A stretch of 64,000 bases of DNA, taken from contig JAHBVX010000012.1 in NCBI GenBank assembly GCA_019637295.1, positions 62,001-126,000 of the forward strand, in the 5' to 3' direction. The notes beneath the pieces were generated by a model, which saw nothing but the letters and a program-made list of their open reading frames with translations, was not told the DNA's origin and did no database searches. This DNA comes from Polyangiaceae bacterium. GTDB taxonomy: Bacteria; Myxococcota_A; Polyangia; Polyangiales; Polyangiaceae. The position numbers and the translations under genes are program-made. Positions 17,327 to 25,392 of this stretch are shown here, one piece after another. How positions within the stretch are numbered: position 1 is the stretch's first letter; each line of letters starts with the position of its first letter.

Positions 17327-18547
17327 ATGGCGACCGGTGCGCTCGAGACCGAGGGTAAGCTCCACGCGTTGCTGCAGCGGGCCAGTGAGGTGGCCTCCTC
17401 GCTCGAGCGCCGCGCCCACGAAGACCGGGTGTTTCGCACGGTAACCGAGAAGATCAACGCGGGGGTCTACCTCGACGACATCGCCAACCACGTCTACGAC
17501 TCGTTCCGAGAGTTCATCCCCTTCGACCGCATCGGTTTGGCGCTCCTGGACCCCGGCGATCAGGTGCTGCGCGCCCGCTGGGCTCGGGCGGAGTACGACG
17601 CCACGGCAATTGCGCGTGGATTCTCGGCACCCGTGCGCGGCAGCAGCCTGGAGCGCATCCTCGAGACGGGCGAGCCCCGTATCATCAACGACCTGGTGGC
17701 GTACGCCGCGAGCCATCCCGAGTCCGAGTCCACCGCGCGGATCCTGAGCGAGGGGATCCGCTCCAGCCTGACCTGCCCGCTGATCGCGGCCGGACGCCCG
17801 GTGGGCTTCCTCTTCTTCTCGAGCCTGACCCCAGGCGTGTACGCCTCGGAGCACGCGCGGGTGTACCAAGAGATCGCCAACACCCTCGCCGTCGTCGTGG
17901 AGCGCGCGAGCATGCTGGAGCGGCTCGCCTACCTGAACGAGGAGCTCGTCGTGCGCAATCAGGCCCTGCGTGTCGCCAACGCGCGGGTGCGGCGACTGAC
18001 GGTCACCGACTCGCTGACCCGGGTGGCCAACCGCCGAGGGCTGATGGCGGCGCTCAAGGCGGCGGCCTCGCTCGCGGATCGACGGCACCTGCCGCTGTCG
18101 GTCGTCGCTCTGGACCTGGATCACTTCAAGCGCGTCAACGACGAGCACGGGCACGAAGCCGGGGATCGCGTGCTGCGCCACGTGGGCAAGCTCGCCCGCA
18201 CCTGTCGCAAGGAAGACCTGGTCGGCCGCATGGGGGGCGAGGAGTTCTGCATCCTGCTGCCCGCCACCGACGAGACCCAGGCCGCGGTCGTGGCCGAACG
18301 CTTGCGCTCCACTCTGGAGGCGACGCCGGTGCCCGCCCTAGGGCTGCGACTGACCGCGAGCTTCGGCGTCGCCCAGCGCCTGGCGGGCGAGCCCCTCCCG
18401 GCGCTGCTCGCGCGGGCGGATCGCGCGCTGTACCAGGCGAAGGCCGCCGGGCGAAATCGCGTGGTGTGCTGCGCCGCTCCCTCACACGACCAGCGGGATC
18501 TCGACGCGCTCGTCCCCGACCGCGTCTCCCTGTTCAGCGGCGCGTAG
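17327..18547 (+). CDS. GAF-GGDEF diguanylate cyclase
   Basis: This 406-residue protein synthesises c-di-GMP from two GTP. A GAF domain (about 45-205; FREFIPFDRIGLALLDPGDQ, SSLTCPLIAAGRPVGFLFFS) is followed by a coiled linker and a GGDEF domain (about 220-385) with an active GGEEF site at 303-307. The inhibitory I-site RKED (294-297) is exactly five residues before it, so product feedback is expected. The ATG at 17327 follows a GAGGGG ribosome-binding stretch. The last 22 codons overlap, on the opposite strand, the 3' end of the Rieske gene; the tail past RVVC is probably non-essential. Confidence 0.92.
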   Translation: MATGALETEGKLHALLQRASEVASSLERRAHEDRVFRTVTEKINAGVYLDDIANHVYDSFREFIPFDRIGLALLDPGDQVLRARWARAEYDATAIARGFSAPVRGSSLERILETGEPRIINDLVAYAASHPESESTARILSEGIRSSLTCPLIAAGRPVGFLFFSSLTPGVYASEHARVYQEIANTLAVVVERASMLERLAYLNEELVVRNQALRVANARVRRLTVTDSLTRVANRRGLMAALKAAASLADRRHLPLSVVALDLDHFKRVNDEHGHEAGDRVLRHVGKLARTCRKEDLVGRMGGEEFCILLPATDETQAAVVAERLRSTLEATPVPALGLRLTASFGVAQRLAGEPLPALLARADRALYQAKAAGRNRVVCCAAPSHDQRDLDALVPDRVSLFSGA

Positions 18548-19594
18548 CAGACGCCAGATGTGGCGGCCGAGCACGTCGATCTCCGTGGAGGCGAACTGCT
18601 CGCCGCCGAAGGTGTGGATGGTCTGCGTCTGCTGCTCCAAGATCCTCGCGTCCTGCTGGAAGACCCGCAGCGCCAGCGGCTTGACGAAGGGCTTGATGAC
18701 GAAGTGCGGAAGCCTGGCGCGAAAGCTCACGACGGCGTAGACGCGCGTGAGGAAGTCGGTCACCGGGGTCATCACCGAGTCGACCAGGATGTGGTTCTCG
18801 CTGCCGATTCGGTACTCGACCTGCGCGATGGACGGCAAGATGAAGCGATCGAAGTGGGTGACGATGCCGCCCGAGGGCGACAAGATGCGACCGATCAGCC
18901 CTGGAGGGCGCGGCTCGCCCACGTACTCGGCCTGCACCCGGTCACCGCTGCGCTCCACCTTCGCGGTGATGGTGATACCGCGGCTCTCGGAGCGGAACAG
19001 CCCGCGGTGCAGGAAGGCCGTGTGCGGGACGTCCAGCGCGTTCTCGAGGGTCGAGAACATCGTCCCCGCGGCCTGCACGACCTGCACGACGGTCGTGTAG
19101 TCCTTGGCGCCCAGGTAGGCGAAGGTGTGTGGGCGCTTGTCCGGCGGCGCCCCGCCGTCGGTGGGCGCGCTGTACACCCAGACGAACCCGTCCTGCTCGA
19201 GCACCGGCAGCGCCGTCGCGTCGCGCGCCTTGGCCTCGGCCTGGCTGGTCAGCGACGGCACGAAGCGGCAGCGCCCCGCGCCGTCGAAGCGCCAGCCGTG
19301 GTACGGACAGCGCAGGGTGCCATCGTCGGCCACGCTGCCCAGCGAGAGCGGAACGTTGCGGTGCGGGCACCGGTCGAGCAGGGCGGCGGGCTTGCCGTCG
19401 CGGTCACGGAAGAGCACGAGCGGCGTCGCCATCAGCTCCGTCCTCAGCGGCGCGCCTCGAAGTTCCTGCGACAGGCAGGCGATGAACCACTGCTCCCGCA
19501 GGCGCACGACCGAGGCGTGCCCCTTGCCTTGAGGCACGAGCCCAGCCGTAGGCAGGAGCCCCTCGGCGGGACGGTTCGCCCCTGCGGTCGTCAT
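18482..19594 (-). CDS. Rieske [2Fe-2S] aromatic ring-hydroxylating oxygenase-like protein
   Basis: This 370-residue oxygenase alpha-subunit-like protein has an N-terminal Rieske domain: RCPHRN (Cys76, His78) and CPYHGW (Cys96, His99) bind the 2Fe-2S cluster. The C-terminal catalytic domain contains NALDVPHTAFLH, giving the D-x2-H-x4-H mononuclear iron site. Such proteins hydroxylate or demethylate aromatic or sterol-like compounds using electrons from a reductase encoded elsewhere. The gene is convergent with and overlaps the diguanylate cyclase by 66 bases, and is divergent from rarD. Confidence 0.88.
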   Translation of the reverse strand: MTTAGANRPAEGLLPTAGLVPQGKGHASVVRLREQWFIACLSQELRGAPLRTELMATPLVLFRDRDGKPAALLDRCPHRNVPLSLGSVADDGTLRCPYHGWRFDGAGRCRFVPSLTSQAEAKARDATALPVLEQDGFVWVYSAPTDGGAPPDKRPHTFAYLGAKDYTTVVQVVQAAGTMFSTLENALDVPHTAFLHRGLFRSESRGITITAKVERSGDRVQAEYVGEPRPPGLIGRILSPSGGIVTHFDRFILPSIAQVEYRIGSENHILVDSVMTPVTDFLTRVYAVVSFRARLPHFVIKPFVKPLALRVFQQDARILEQQTQTIHTFGGEQFASTEIDVLGRHIWRLLRAAEQGDAVGDERVEIPLVV

Positions 19595-19704
19595 GCGGTC
19601 GGCGTAACGCAGGGGCCGCGCCGCCGCCAGGTGCGACGGAGCCGCCCGGCCCTGGCCGCGAAGTCACCTCCGGAGCGCGTCTGGGATTGGACTAGAGTCC
19701 GCCC

Positions 19705-20598
19705 GTGAGCTCCCCCGCTGCCGCGCGCGCCGGACTGGTGTTCGCCCTCGCGGCGCACACCGTGTGGGGTCTCTTCCCGATCTACTGGAAGCTCTTGGGG
19801 CACGTTCCGGCGATGGAGGTGCTCGCGCACCGGATCCTGTGGTCCGTCGGGTTCACGGCGACGGTGCTGTGGCTCTCGGGCCAACTGCGCGAGGTCGCGC
19901 GGGCGCTCCGCAGCCCCGCCTTGAGGCGGGCGCTGCTGCTCTCGACGGCCATGATCGCCATCAACTGGTACTTGTTCATCTGGGCCGTGAGCACCGATCG
20001 CGTGACCGAGGCGAGCCTCGGCTACTACATCAACCCGCTGCTCAACGCCGTGTTGGCGCGGGTCGTGCTCGGCGAGCGACTGGCTCGACTCCAGGTGCTC
20101 TCGCTCGTGCTCGCTGCCGGCGCGGTGGCGTATCTCACGCTGAGCTCTGGCAGCCTGCCCTGGGTGTCCGTCGTGCTCGCCGTCACCTTCGCGCTGTACG
20201 GGCTGATTCGCAAGCGTGCTCAGGTGGGCGCGCTGGTGGGGCTCACGGTCGAGACGGGCTTGGCAGCGCCCGCAGCGCTGCTGTACTTGGCGATGCTCCG
20301 CCCGCCGCTAGGTCACCTTCTGACCGCGGACCTCTCCACCCGCGCGTTGTTGCTCGGCGCTGGGGTGGCGACGGCGCTGCCGCTGCTCGCGTTCGCGGCG
20401 GCAGCCACCCGGCTGCGTCTCACCACCCTCGGTATGGTGCAGTACTTGGCGCCCACGCTTCAGCTCGGCTGCGCCGTGCTCCTGTATGGCGAGCCCTTCC
20501 GCCGCGAGCATGCCGTCACGTTCTCGTTGATCTGGCTGGCGATCGCGCTCTACGTCGTCGGAGCTCGACGACCGGCGCCGACCCCGGCTCCGGTCTGA
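19705..20598 (+). CDS. rarD: RarD-like EamA-family transporter
   Basis: This 297-residue membrane protein has about ten hydrophobic segments in two EamA repeats. The start matches RarD: GLVFALAAHTVWGLFPIYWK, then EVLAHRILWS and WAVSTDRVTEASLGYYINPL, all typical of the RarD subfamily. The role of RarD is export or uptake of small metabolites and is not well defined. The start is GTG. The gene ends seven bases before the convergent GH-like gene. Confidence 0.88.
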   Translation: MSSPAAARAGLVFALAAHTVWGLFPIYWKLLGHVPAMEVLAHRILWSVGFTATVLWLSGQLREVARALRSPALRRALLLSTAMIAINWYLFIWAVSTDRVTEASLGYYINPLLNAVLARVVLGERLARLQVLSLVLAAGAVAYLTLSSGSLPWVSVVLAVTFALYGLIRKRAQVGALVGLTVETGLAAPAALLYLAMLRPPLGHLLTADLSTRALLLGAGVATALPLLAFAAAATRLRLTTLGMVQYLAPTLQLGCAVLLYGEPFRREHAVTFSLIWLAIALYVVGARRPAPTPAPV

Positions 20599-20605
20599 GC
20601 CGTGC

Positions 20606-21865
20606 TCAGGATCGCCGCCGTCGCCAGCGGAACAGGCCGAGGCCCGCGAGCAACGCGAGCAGCCCGGTGGACGGCGGCGACGCGCCGACTCGACAGCCGC
20701 AGCTCCCCTCGTCCTCGTCTACGCTGACGCCCCCCGCGCTCGTGCCGCCCGGTCCGCCGCCGCCGTCGCCCCCCGCTCCTGCGCCCCCCGCCGCCGAGCC
20801 CCCGGCGCCTCCGAGCCCCGGGATCCCCCCGCCGCCGCCGGCGGCGATGCAGCCCTTGAGGTCGTCGAACACGGGCTTGCGCTCGAAGTTGTCGGCGTAG
20901 CTGTCGTCGGGATCCGAGGTGCGCAGCGCGAAGCCCCAGTGGATGTCGGGCCACAAGCCCCCCGGGTGCTCCTCCGTGATCTCGTAGAAGAAGGTCTTCT
21001 CCCACCACGGGCGCGTGTACTGCGCGATGAGCACTCGCTCCACGAAGCGGCTCTGGGAGGTGAGCTCGGCGGGATAGCCCAGGCGCGCCTCGCGACCCGT
21101 CTCGGTGATCCACACCGGCAGCGACGAGTAGCCCTTCGCGACCAGCACCTCGCGCACCGACAGCGGGCCCTCGTACACGACGTTGCCGCCGATGTCGATC
21201 ACCCGGTGCGCCTCGAGCTTGTTGTAGAAGCTGTCCTTCGTCTTGCCGGCGGCGTCGTCGTCCTCCGGGAAGGAGGCGTAGATGTGGAAGCTCACCGCGT
21301 CGAGCTTGCTGCCGCGGGAGTCGAGCGCGGCCTCGAGGAACGTGGCGTAGTCGCTGCCGATGCTCGCCAGCTCCGGCCCGACGATGCTGCAGCTCGGGCA
21401 GCCTTCCTCGATGGCGTCCACCGACACGGTGAACACGTTGTCGAGCCACTCCTGCAGCGACCCCTCGAAGAAGTCTCCGAGGTTCGGCTCGTTCCAGGTG
21501 CCCCAGGCGGCCACGCGACCATCCGCGTAGCGGGCGGCCGAGTCGCGCACGAAGCGACGAAACTCCGTCGCGTTCGGCACGTCGTTGTGAGCGCCGTCGG
21601 CGTTCTTGTCCCCCGACACGCTGGCCCAGGCCGCGCCGTAGCCAATCGTCGCGAACACCTTGAGGTTGCGCGCCTTGGCTTCGTCCAGCAGCGTGTCGAA
21701 CAGCGAGTAGTCGATCTGCCCTTGCTGCGGCTCCACCAGGTCCCAGTTGAAGTCGATGCGGATCCAGCCGGTGCCGAGCTCACCCACCAGGTCCAGCGTG
21801 TCGTTCGGGGGCACGTGAGTGTTCACGCCCAGCGCGAGCGCGGTGCAGATCGCCGGGAAGCTCAT
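20606..21865 (-). CDS. Glycoside-hydrolase-like (clan A barrel) MYXO-CTERM protein
   Basis: This 419-residue protein has a TIM-barrel of glycoside hydrolase clan A (GH39/GH5-like): WIRIDFNWDLVEPQQG, WGTWNEPN (acid/base Glu126) and VWITETG (nucleophile Glu255). A Gly/Ala-rich linker (about 340-385) leads to a MYXO-CTERM tail: SCGCRVGA, one membrane helix, then FRWRRRRS. MYXO-CTERM tails tag proteins for surface anchoring in myxobacteria. Oddly, the N-terminus (MSFPAICTALALGVN) is not a convincing signal peptide and no in-frame start lies just upstream, although a surface protein should have one. It lies downstream of the phosphoesterase gene on the same strand. Confidence 0.85.
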   Translation of the reverse strand: MSFPAICTALALGVNTHVPPNDTLDLVGELGTGWIRIDFNWDLVEPQQGQIDYSLFDTLLDEAKARNLKVFATIGYGAAWASVSGDKNADGAHNDVPNATEFRRFVRDSAARYADGRVAAWGTWNEPNLGDFFEGSLQEWLDNVFTVSVDAIEEGCPSCSIVGPELASIGSDYATFLEAALDSRGSKLDAVSFHIYASFPEDDDAAGKTKDSFYNKLEAHRVIDIGGNVVYEGPLSVREVLVAKGYSSLPVWITETGREARLGYPAELTSQSRFVERVLIAQYTRPWWEKTFFYEITEEHPGGLWPDIHWGFALRTSDPDDSYADNFERKPVFDDLKGCIAAGGGGGIPGLGGAGGSAAGGAGAGGDGGGGPGGTSAGGVSVDEDEGSCGCRVGASPPSTGLLALLAGLGLFRWRRRRS

Positions 21866-21905
21866 GGCGCGAGTATACCCCCGCCGGCGCGGGCCGGCGC
21901 CGCCG

Positions 21906-22610
21906 TCACCAGCGCTCGTGCACGCCGTACCGTCCGGCGCGGGTGTCGAGGCTCAGGAACGAGAACTCTCCGTCGCCGCAGGAGCCGCTGTTCATGAACA
22001 GGCGGCTGCCATGCTCGGCGCGAGCAGCCCGGTGGGTGTGCCCGGTGATGACCACGTCCGCATGCCGGGCCGAGGCCACCCCGACCGCCCAGCGCTGGAA
22101 GGTACAGCGTCCGCCGTCCAAGCTCGCACCGCCCCGTTGGCCGTCGACCGAGCGCGCCAGGCGATACAGCGAGCCGAGGCCGAAGCGCCGAAGCCAACCG
22201 CCGACCCACACGCCCGCTTCGCTGAGCCAACGCGCCTTCTGCACGATGAAGTCGTTCTGGTGGCCGTGCGTGAAGAGCAGCCGCACGCCGTCGGTGTCGA
22301 TGGCGACCTCTTCGGGCACCCCGAGCTCGGCGGCGACCAGATCGTGATTGCCGTGAACGTAGCGGTAGCGCGGCCTGGCGAAGCGACGCGCGATCTCCCG
22401 GTGGTGCTCGCGGGCGCGAACCAGCTCCAGCCCCGGATTGCCGTAGCGCGCGCCGGTCAGCGTCTCCCAGATGTCTCCGAGCAGCACGATGCGCTCGAAG
22501 TTGCGCTCCAAGAAGGTGAGGAAGCGCAGGAACTCACCGTCGTCGTGGCCGAAGTAGTCCGTCGGCCCACCCGAGCCCAGGTGAAGATCGGAGATCACGG
22601 CGATGCGCAT
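21906..22610 (-). CDS. Calcineurin-like metallophosphoesterase
   Basis: This 234-residue enzyme has the full set of metallophosphoesterase motifs: SDLH (7-10), GDIWE (45-49), GNHD (87-90), THGH (114-117) and GHTHR (190-194), so it should bind two metal ions and hydrolyse phosphate esters. The overall pattern is similar to UDP-2,3-diacylglucosamine hydrolase (LpxH-like) but the substrate cannot be read from sequence. It precedes the GH-like gene by 40 bases on the same strand and may be co-transcribed. Confidence 0.87.
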   Translation of the reverse strand: MRIAVISDLHLGSGGPTDYFGHDDGEFLRFLTFLERNFERIVLLGDIWETLTGARYGNPGLELVRAREHHREIARRFARPRYRYVHGNHDLVAAELGVPEEVAIDTDGVRLLFTHGHQNDFIVQKARWLSEAGVWVGGWLRRFGLGSLYRLARSVDGQRGGASLDGGRCTFQRWAVGVASARHADVVITGHTHRAARAEHGSRLFMNSGSCGDGEFSFLSLDTRAGRYGVHERW

Positions 22611-22734
22611 GGTGAGTCGACGCCCCGACTGCCGAGCAGCCGTGCGTCACCGAAGAAGAACGGACCAAGTAGACGGAGCTGAAGCTGAGGCGCTCCGAAC
22701 TCTAGCGTAGCTCACGGGCTCGCCTCGGCAAGCG

Positions 22735-24135
22735 CTACGCCGCCGCTGTCCAAGGAGCCGGCCGTCGCCTGCGCCAGGCGAACGCGCCGAGCACCAGAGC
22801 GCCGAGCCACCGGCCGCCGGACGGAGCGTCTCCTGCGGCACGACAACCGCAGCCGCCGGTCTCTCCCGTGGCGCCGCTGGGCTTGGGGTCGTCCGGCAGT
22901 GGCTCATCGGGCAGCGCGGCGCCGTTGGCCAGCAGCGTGATCTTCATGAAGCGCTGGTCCGGATCGTTGGTCACGAAGGTCAGCTCCGTCTTGACCGGTC
23001 CGCTGCTCTTCGGCGAGAACGCGATCTCGACCTTCTTGCTGGCCATGGAGGCGACGAGCACCTCGGGCGGGTAGCTCTGAAAGACGCCGGTGTGGCTGCT
23101 GTCGAAGAAGGCGTTGGCGCGCGCCTTGGCCTCGCCAACGTTGGACAGATCCACCGCCAAGCGCTTCTCGCCGCCGACGGAGACCGTGCCGAAGTCCAGC
23201 GTCACCGGCACCGGCTCGAAGTCCGGCAGCGGGACGTGGACGCGCACCGGATCGAAGATGAACTCCGTCGAGCCGATCGACAGCGTCACTGGGATGTCGA
23301 CCAGCGGCATGCTGAAATCCTTGCCCAGCACCTCGACGAAGAGCGTCGGGATGATGTGCAGCGTGCCTTTGTAGTCCACGCGGCCCTCGGGCCACACGTC
23401 GTACTCGACGAACGCGCCGCCGGGGAACGGTCGATTGATCTGGTCTGCGTGAGATTGGATCGACGTTTCGCTGCCGCCTGCCGGTTCGACGCGGATACGT
23501 TCGGTTTGATAGGTGGCCTCGAGCTCCCCCGCCACGTCCAGCGCGACTCCCCCCTTGCTGAGCTGGCTCGGGATGCCCACCAGGCCCAGCAGGTTCACGT
23601 CGAACAAACGCACCTTGGGCGAGAGCCCCGAGGTGCTGACGCCGTTCGGCTCGAAGGCCCAGGACGAGAACTCCTTCTGCCCCGCGATCTTGAAGTCGAT
23701 CTTGGGCACGAACGGGATGTCGCCGGTCCACTTGATGCCGATGCCCGCCACGGTCAGATCGATCTTGGCCTGCGCGCCGATCGCCAGGCCGTACTCGAAC
23801 TGCAGCAGCGCCGGGCCGCCGCCGGGGGTCGCCAGCATCATCGCGTTCGGCCACGTGGTCTCGAGATCCCCGCTCAGCTCCACGCGGGTATACGCGGGGA
23901 GCTCGGCGTACACCTTCACCTGCAAGTCCGAGTTCGGCGGGATCCAGCCCGTGTCGTAGCTGAACGCGACCGGGAGCTGCTTGGTCTTGTCGAAGTCGAG
24001 CTGCGCGACGGTGCACTCGAGCTCGGTCTCGCTGCAGTACTCGGCAATCACGGCGGGCGAGGCGGACGCCACGCTCGTCCAGACGAGAGCGGAGAGAGCA
24101 GACGAGAGACCGACGGCGAGCCGACCCGAGCGCAT
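22735..24135 (-). CDS. Exported MYXO-CTERM protein with an ASH/Hydin-like domain
   Basis: This 466-residue secreted protein has a signal peptide ending VASASPA. Residues 30-300 are a beta-rich region of unknown family. Residues about 310-410 (DFGTVSVGGEKRLAVDLSNV, VEIAFSPKSSGPVKTELTF, TNDPDQRFMKITLLANG) match the abnormal-spindle/Hydin (ASH) immunoglobulin-like fold. The tail has the MYXO-CTERM pattern: GGCGCRAAG, a helix, then RRRRP. It is likely a surface structural protein. No enzymatic motif was seen. Confidence 0.85.
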   Translation of the reverse strand: MRSGRLAVGLSSALSALVWTSVASASPAVIAEYCSETELECTVAQLDFDKTKQLPVAFSYDTGWIPPNSDLQVKVYAELPAYTRVELSGDLETTWPNAMMLATPGGGPALLQFEYGLAIGAQAKIDLTVAGIGIKWTGDIPFVPKIDFKIAGQKEFSSWAFEPNGVSTSGLSPKVRLFDVNLLGLVGIPSQLSKGGVALDVAGELEATYQTERIRVEPAGGSETSIQSHADQINRPFPGGAFVEYDVWPEGRVDYKGTLHIIPTLFVEVLGKDFSMPLVDIPVTLSIGSTEFIFDPVRVHVPLPDFEPVPVTLDFGTVSVGGEKRLAVDLSNVGEAKARANAFFDSSHTGVFQSYPPEVLVASMASKKVEIAFSPKSSGPVKTELTFVTNDPDQRFMKITLLANGAALPDEPLPDDPKPSGATGETGGCGCRAAGDAPSGGRWLGALVLGAFAWRRRRPAPWTAAA

Positions 24136-24215
24136 GGCGGGAGTCTACCTCAGGCCTGGCCCCTCGGCGACACCCCTGCGCGGGCTCCGCCCATCCCTGC
24201 GGCCCTGAGCCACGG

Positions 24216-24554
24216 TCACAGCTCGAGCAAGCGCTCCGGCGGACGCCCCACCACCGCCCGCTGGCCCTTCACCCCGATGGGGCGCTGCAGCAGGGTGGGG
24301 TGCTCGGTCATCAGGGCGAGCAGCTTCGCATCCGACTCCTGGCCCGTGAGCCCGAGCTCCTTGTAGGCCGCATCGTTCTTGCGCACCACGTCGCGCGCGC
24401 TCACGCCAAGCAGACCGAGCACCCGCTCGAGCTCGGCCTTGCTGAGCGGCTCTTCCGTGTACTCGCGGTAGCGATAGCGCACGCCCCGCTCGTCGAGCAG
24501 GGCCACGGCCTTGCGACAGGTGCTGCACGTCTTGCGGCAGATCAGCTCGATCAC
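24216..24554 (-). CDS. ArsC/Spx-family reductase-like protein
   Basis: This 112-residue thioredoxin-fold protein belongs to the arsenate reductase (ArsC)/Spx/MgsR family. It starts VIELICRKTCSTCRKAVALL, with a CxxC pair as in Spx/MgsR rather than the single Cys of classical ArsC, and ends with the family motif RPIGVKGQRAVVGRPPERLL. The GTG at 24554 is chosen because the family begins directly at the first beta strand; upstream in-frame sequence is Arg-rich and overlaps the GST promoter region. Whether it reduces arsenate or acts as a redox-sensing protein cannot be decided here. Confidence 0.85.
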   Translation of the reverse strand: MIELICRKTCSTCRKAVALLDERGVRYRYREYTEEPLSKAELERVLGLLGVSARDVVRKNDAAYKELGLTGQESDAKLLALMTEHPTLLQRPIGVKGQRAVVGRPPERLLEL

Positions 24555-24699
24555 CGGGCCGTTCCTAGCACGGCTCGCTGCGCGAATCGACGCGCCGCTG
24601 AGGGAGCAGCGGAGGAGCGCCGTCCCTCGGGCTCGATCTCGGGCAGCCATCTGCGGTAGACAGCGGACAGCGGCGCGGAGCGCGCCGAAGGAGGAACTC

Positions 24700-25323
24700 G
24701 TGTCCATCGTGCTCTACCACCACCCGTTCTCGCGTGCCGCCTCCGTGCTCTGGATGCTCGAGGAGGTCGGCGTCGAACACGAGCTTCGGTTCGTCGACAT
24801 CATGGCGGGCGAACAGAAGGAGCCCGAGTTGGTCGCGCTCAACCCCATGGGCAAGCTGCCGATCCTCGTCGATGGCGACGTGGTCGTGACCGAGAGCGCG
24901 GCCATCGGGCTCTATCTGGCCGATCGCTACGCTGCCGGTCGCTTGGCGCCGGCGTTGGACGATCCGGCGCGGGGCACGTACCTGCGCTGGTCTTGCTTTG
25001 CTCCGGCGGTCATCGAGCCCGGACTGATGGCGAAGATGGCCGGCTGGGACTACAAGGAAGGACAAGCGGGCTGGGGCAACCACGAAGCCATGTTGCGCGC
25101 GATTGAGAGCGCGGTGGGCGAGCGGGAGTTCTTGCTCGGAGCTCAGTTCTCGATGGCCGACATCATCTTCGGCGGGACGCTGCGCTACATGCTCACGTTC
25201 AAGATGCTGGAGCCGCGCCCAGTGTTCGTCGCCTACGCGGACCGGCTCTCCGCGCGGCCAGCGCTGCAGCGCGCCGACGAGCGCAACGCCGCGATCCGAG
25301 ACGCCCGCGGCCTCGGTTCTTGA
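24700..25323 (+). CDS. Glutathione S-transferase family protein
   Basis: This 207-residue protein has an N-terminal thioredoxin-like GST domain (VLYHHPFSRAASVLWMLEEV, NPMGKLPILVDGD, TESAAIGLYLADRY) and an all-helical C-terminal domain (about 90-200; FSMADIIFGGTLRYM). It would conjugate or reduce small electrophiles with glutathione, or a related thiol. The GTG start is preceded by a strong AAGGAGG site at 24688-24694. It is divergent from the ArsC/Spx gene. Confidence 0.9.
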   Translation: MSIVLYHHPFSRAASVLWMLEEVGVEHELRFVDIMAGEQKEPELVALNPMGKLPILVDGDVVVTESAAIGLYLADRYAAGRLAPALDDPARGTYLRWSCFAPAVIEPGLMAKMAGWDYKEGQAGWGNHEAMLRAIESAVGEREFLLGAQFSMADIIFGGTLRYMLTFKMLEPRPVFVAYADRLSARPALQRADERNAAIRDARGLGS

Positions 25324-25370
25324 GCCCTTCCGCACGTCGCGTGCCCGCGTCGGACCGACAAGACCCAAAG

Positions 25371-25392
25371 GAGCGTGGCCGCGGGCCCGCTC
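25371..25392. terminator. Hairpin between convergent genes
   Basis: GAGCG/CGCTC arms enclose GGCC-GCG-GGCC, forming a strong GC stem between the GST gene and the stop of the convergent DUF4388 gene. There is no T-tract; a bidirectional terminator is plausible. Confidence 0.35.

Noticed and set aside
23092-24366. Open frame of 424 codons opposite the MYXO-CTERM ASH protein
   Set aside because: Shadow composition and no start signal; the minus-strand gene has a signal peptide and known tail.
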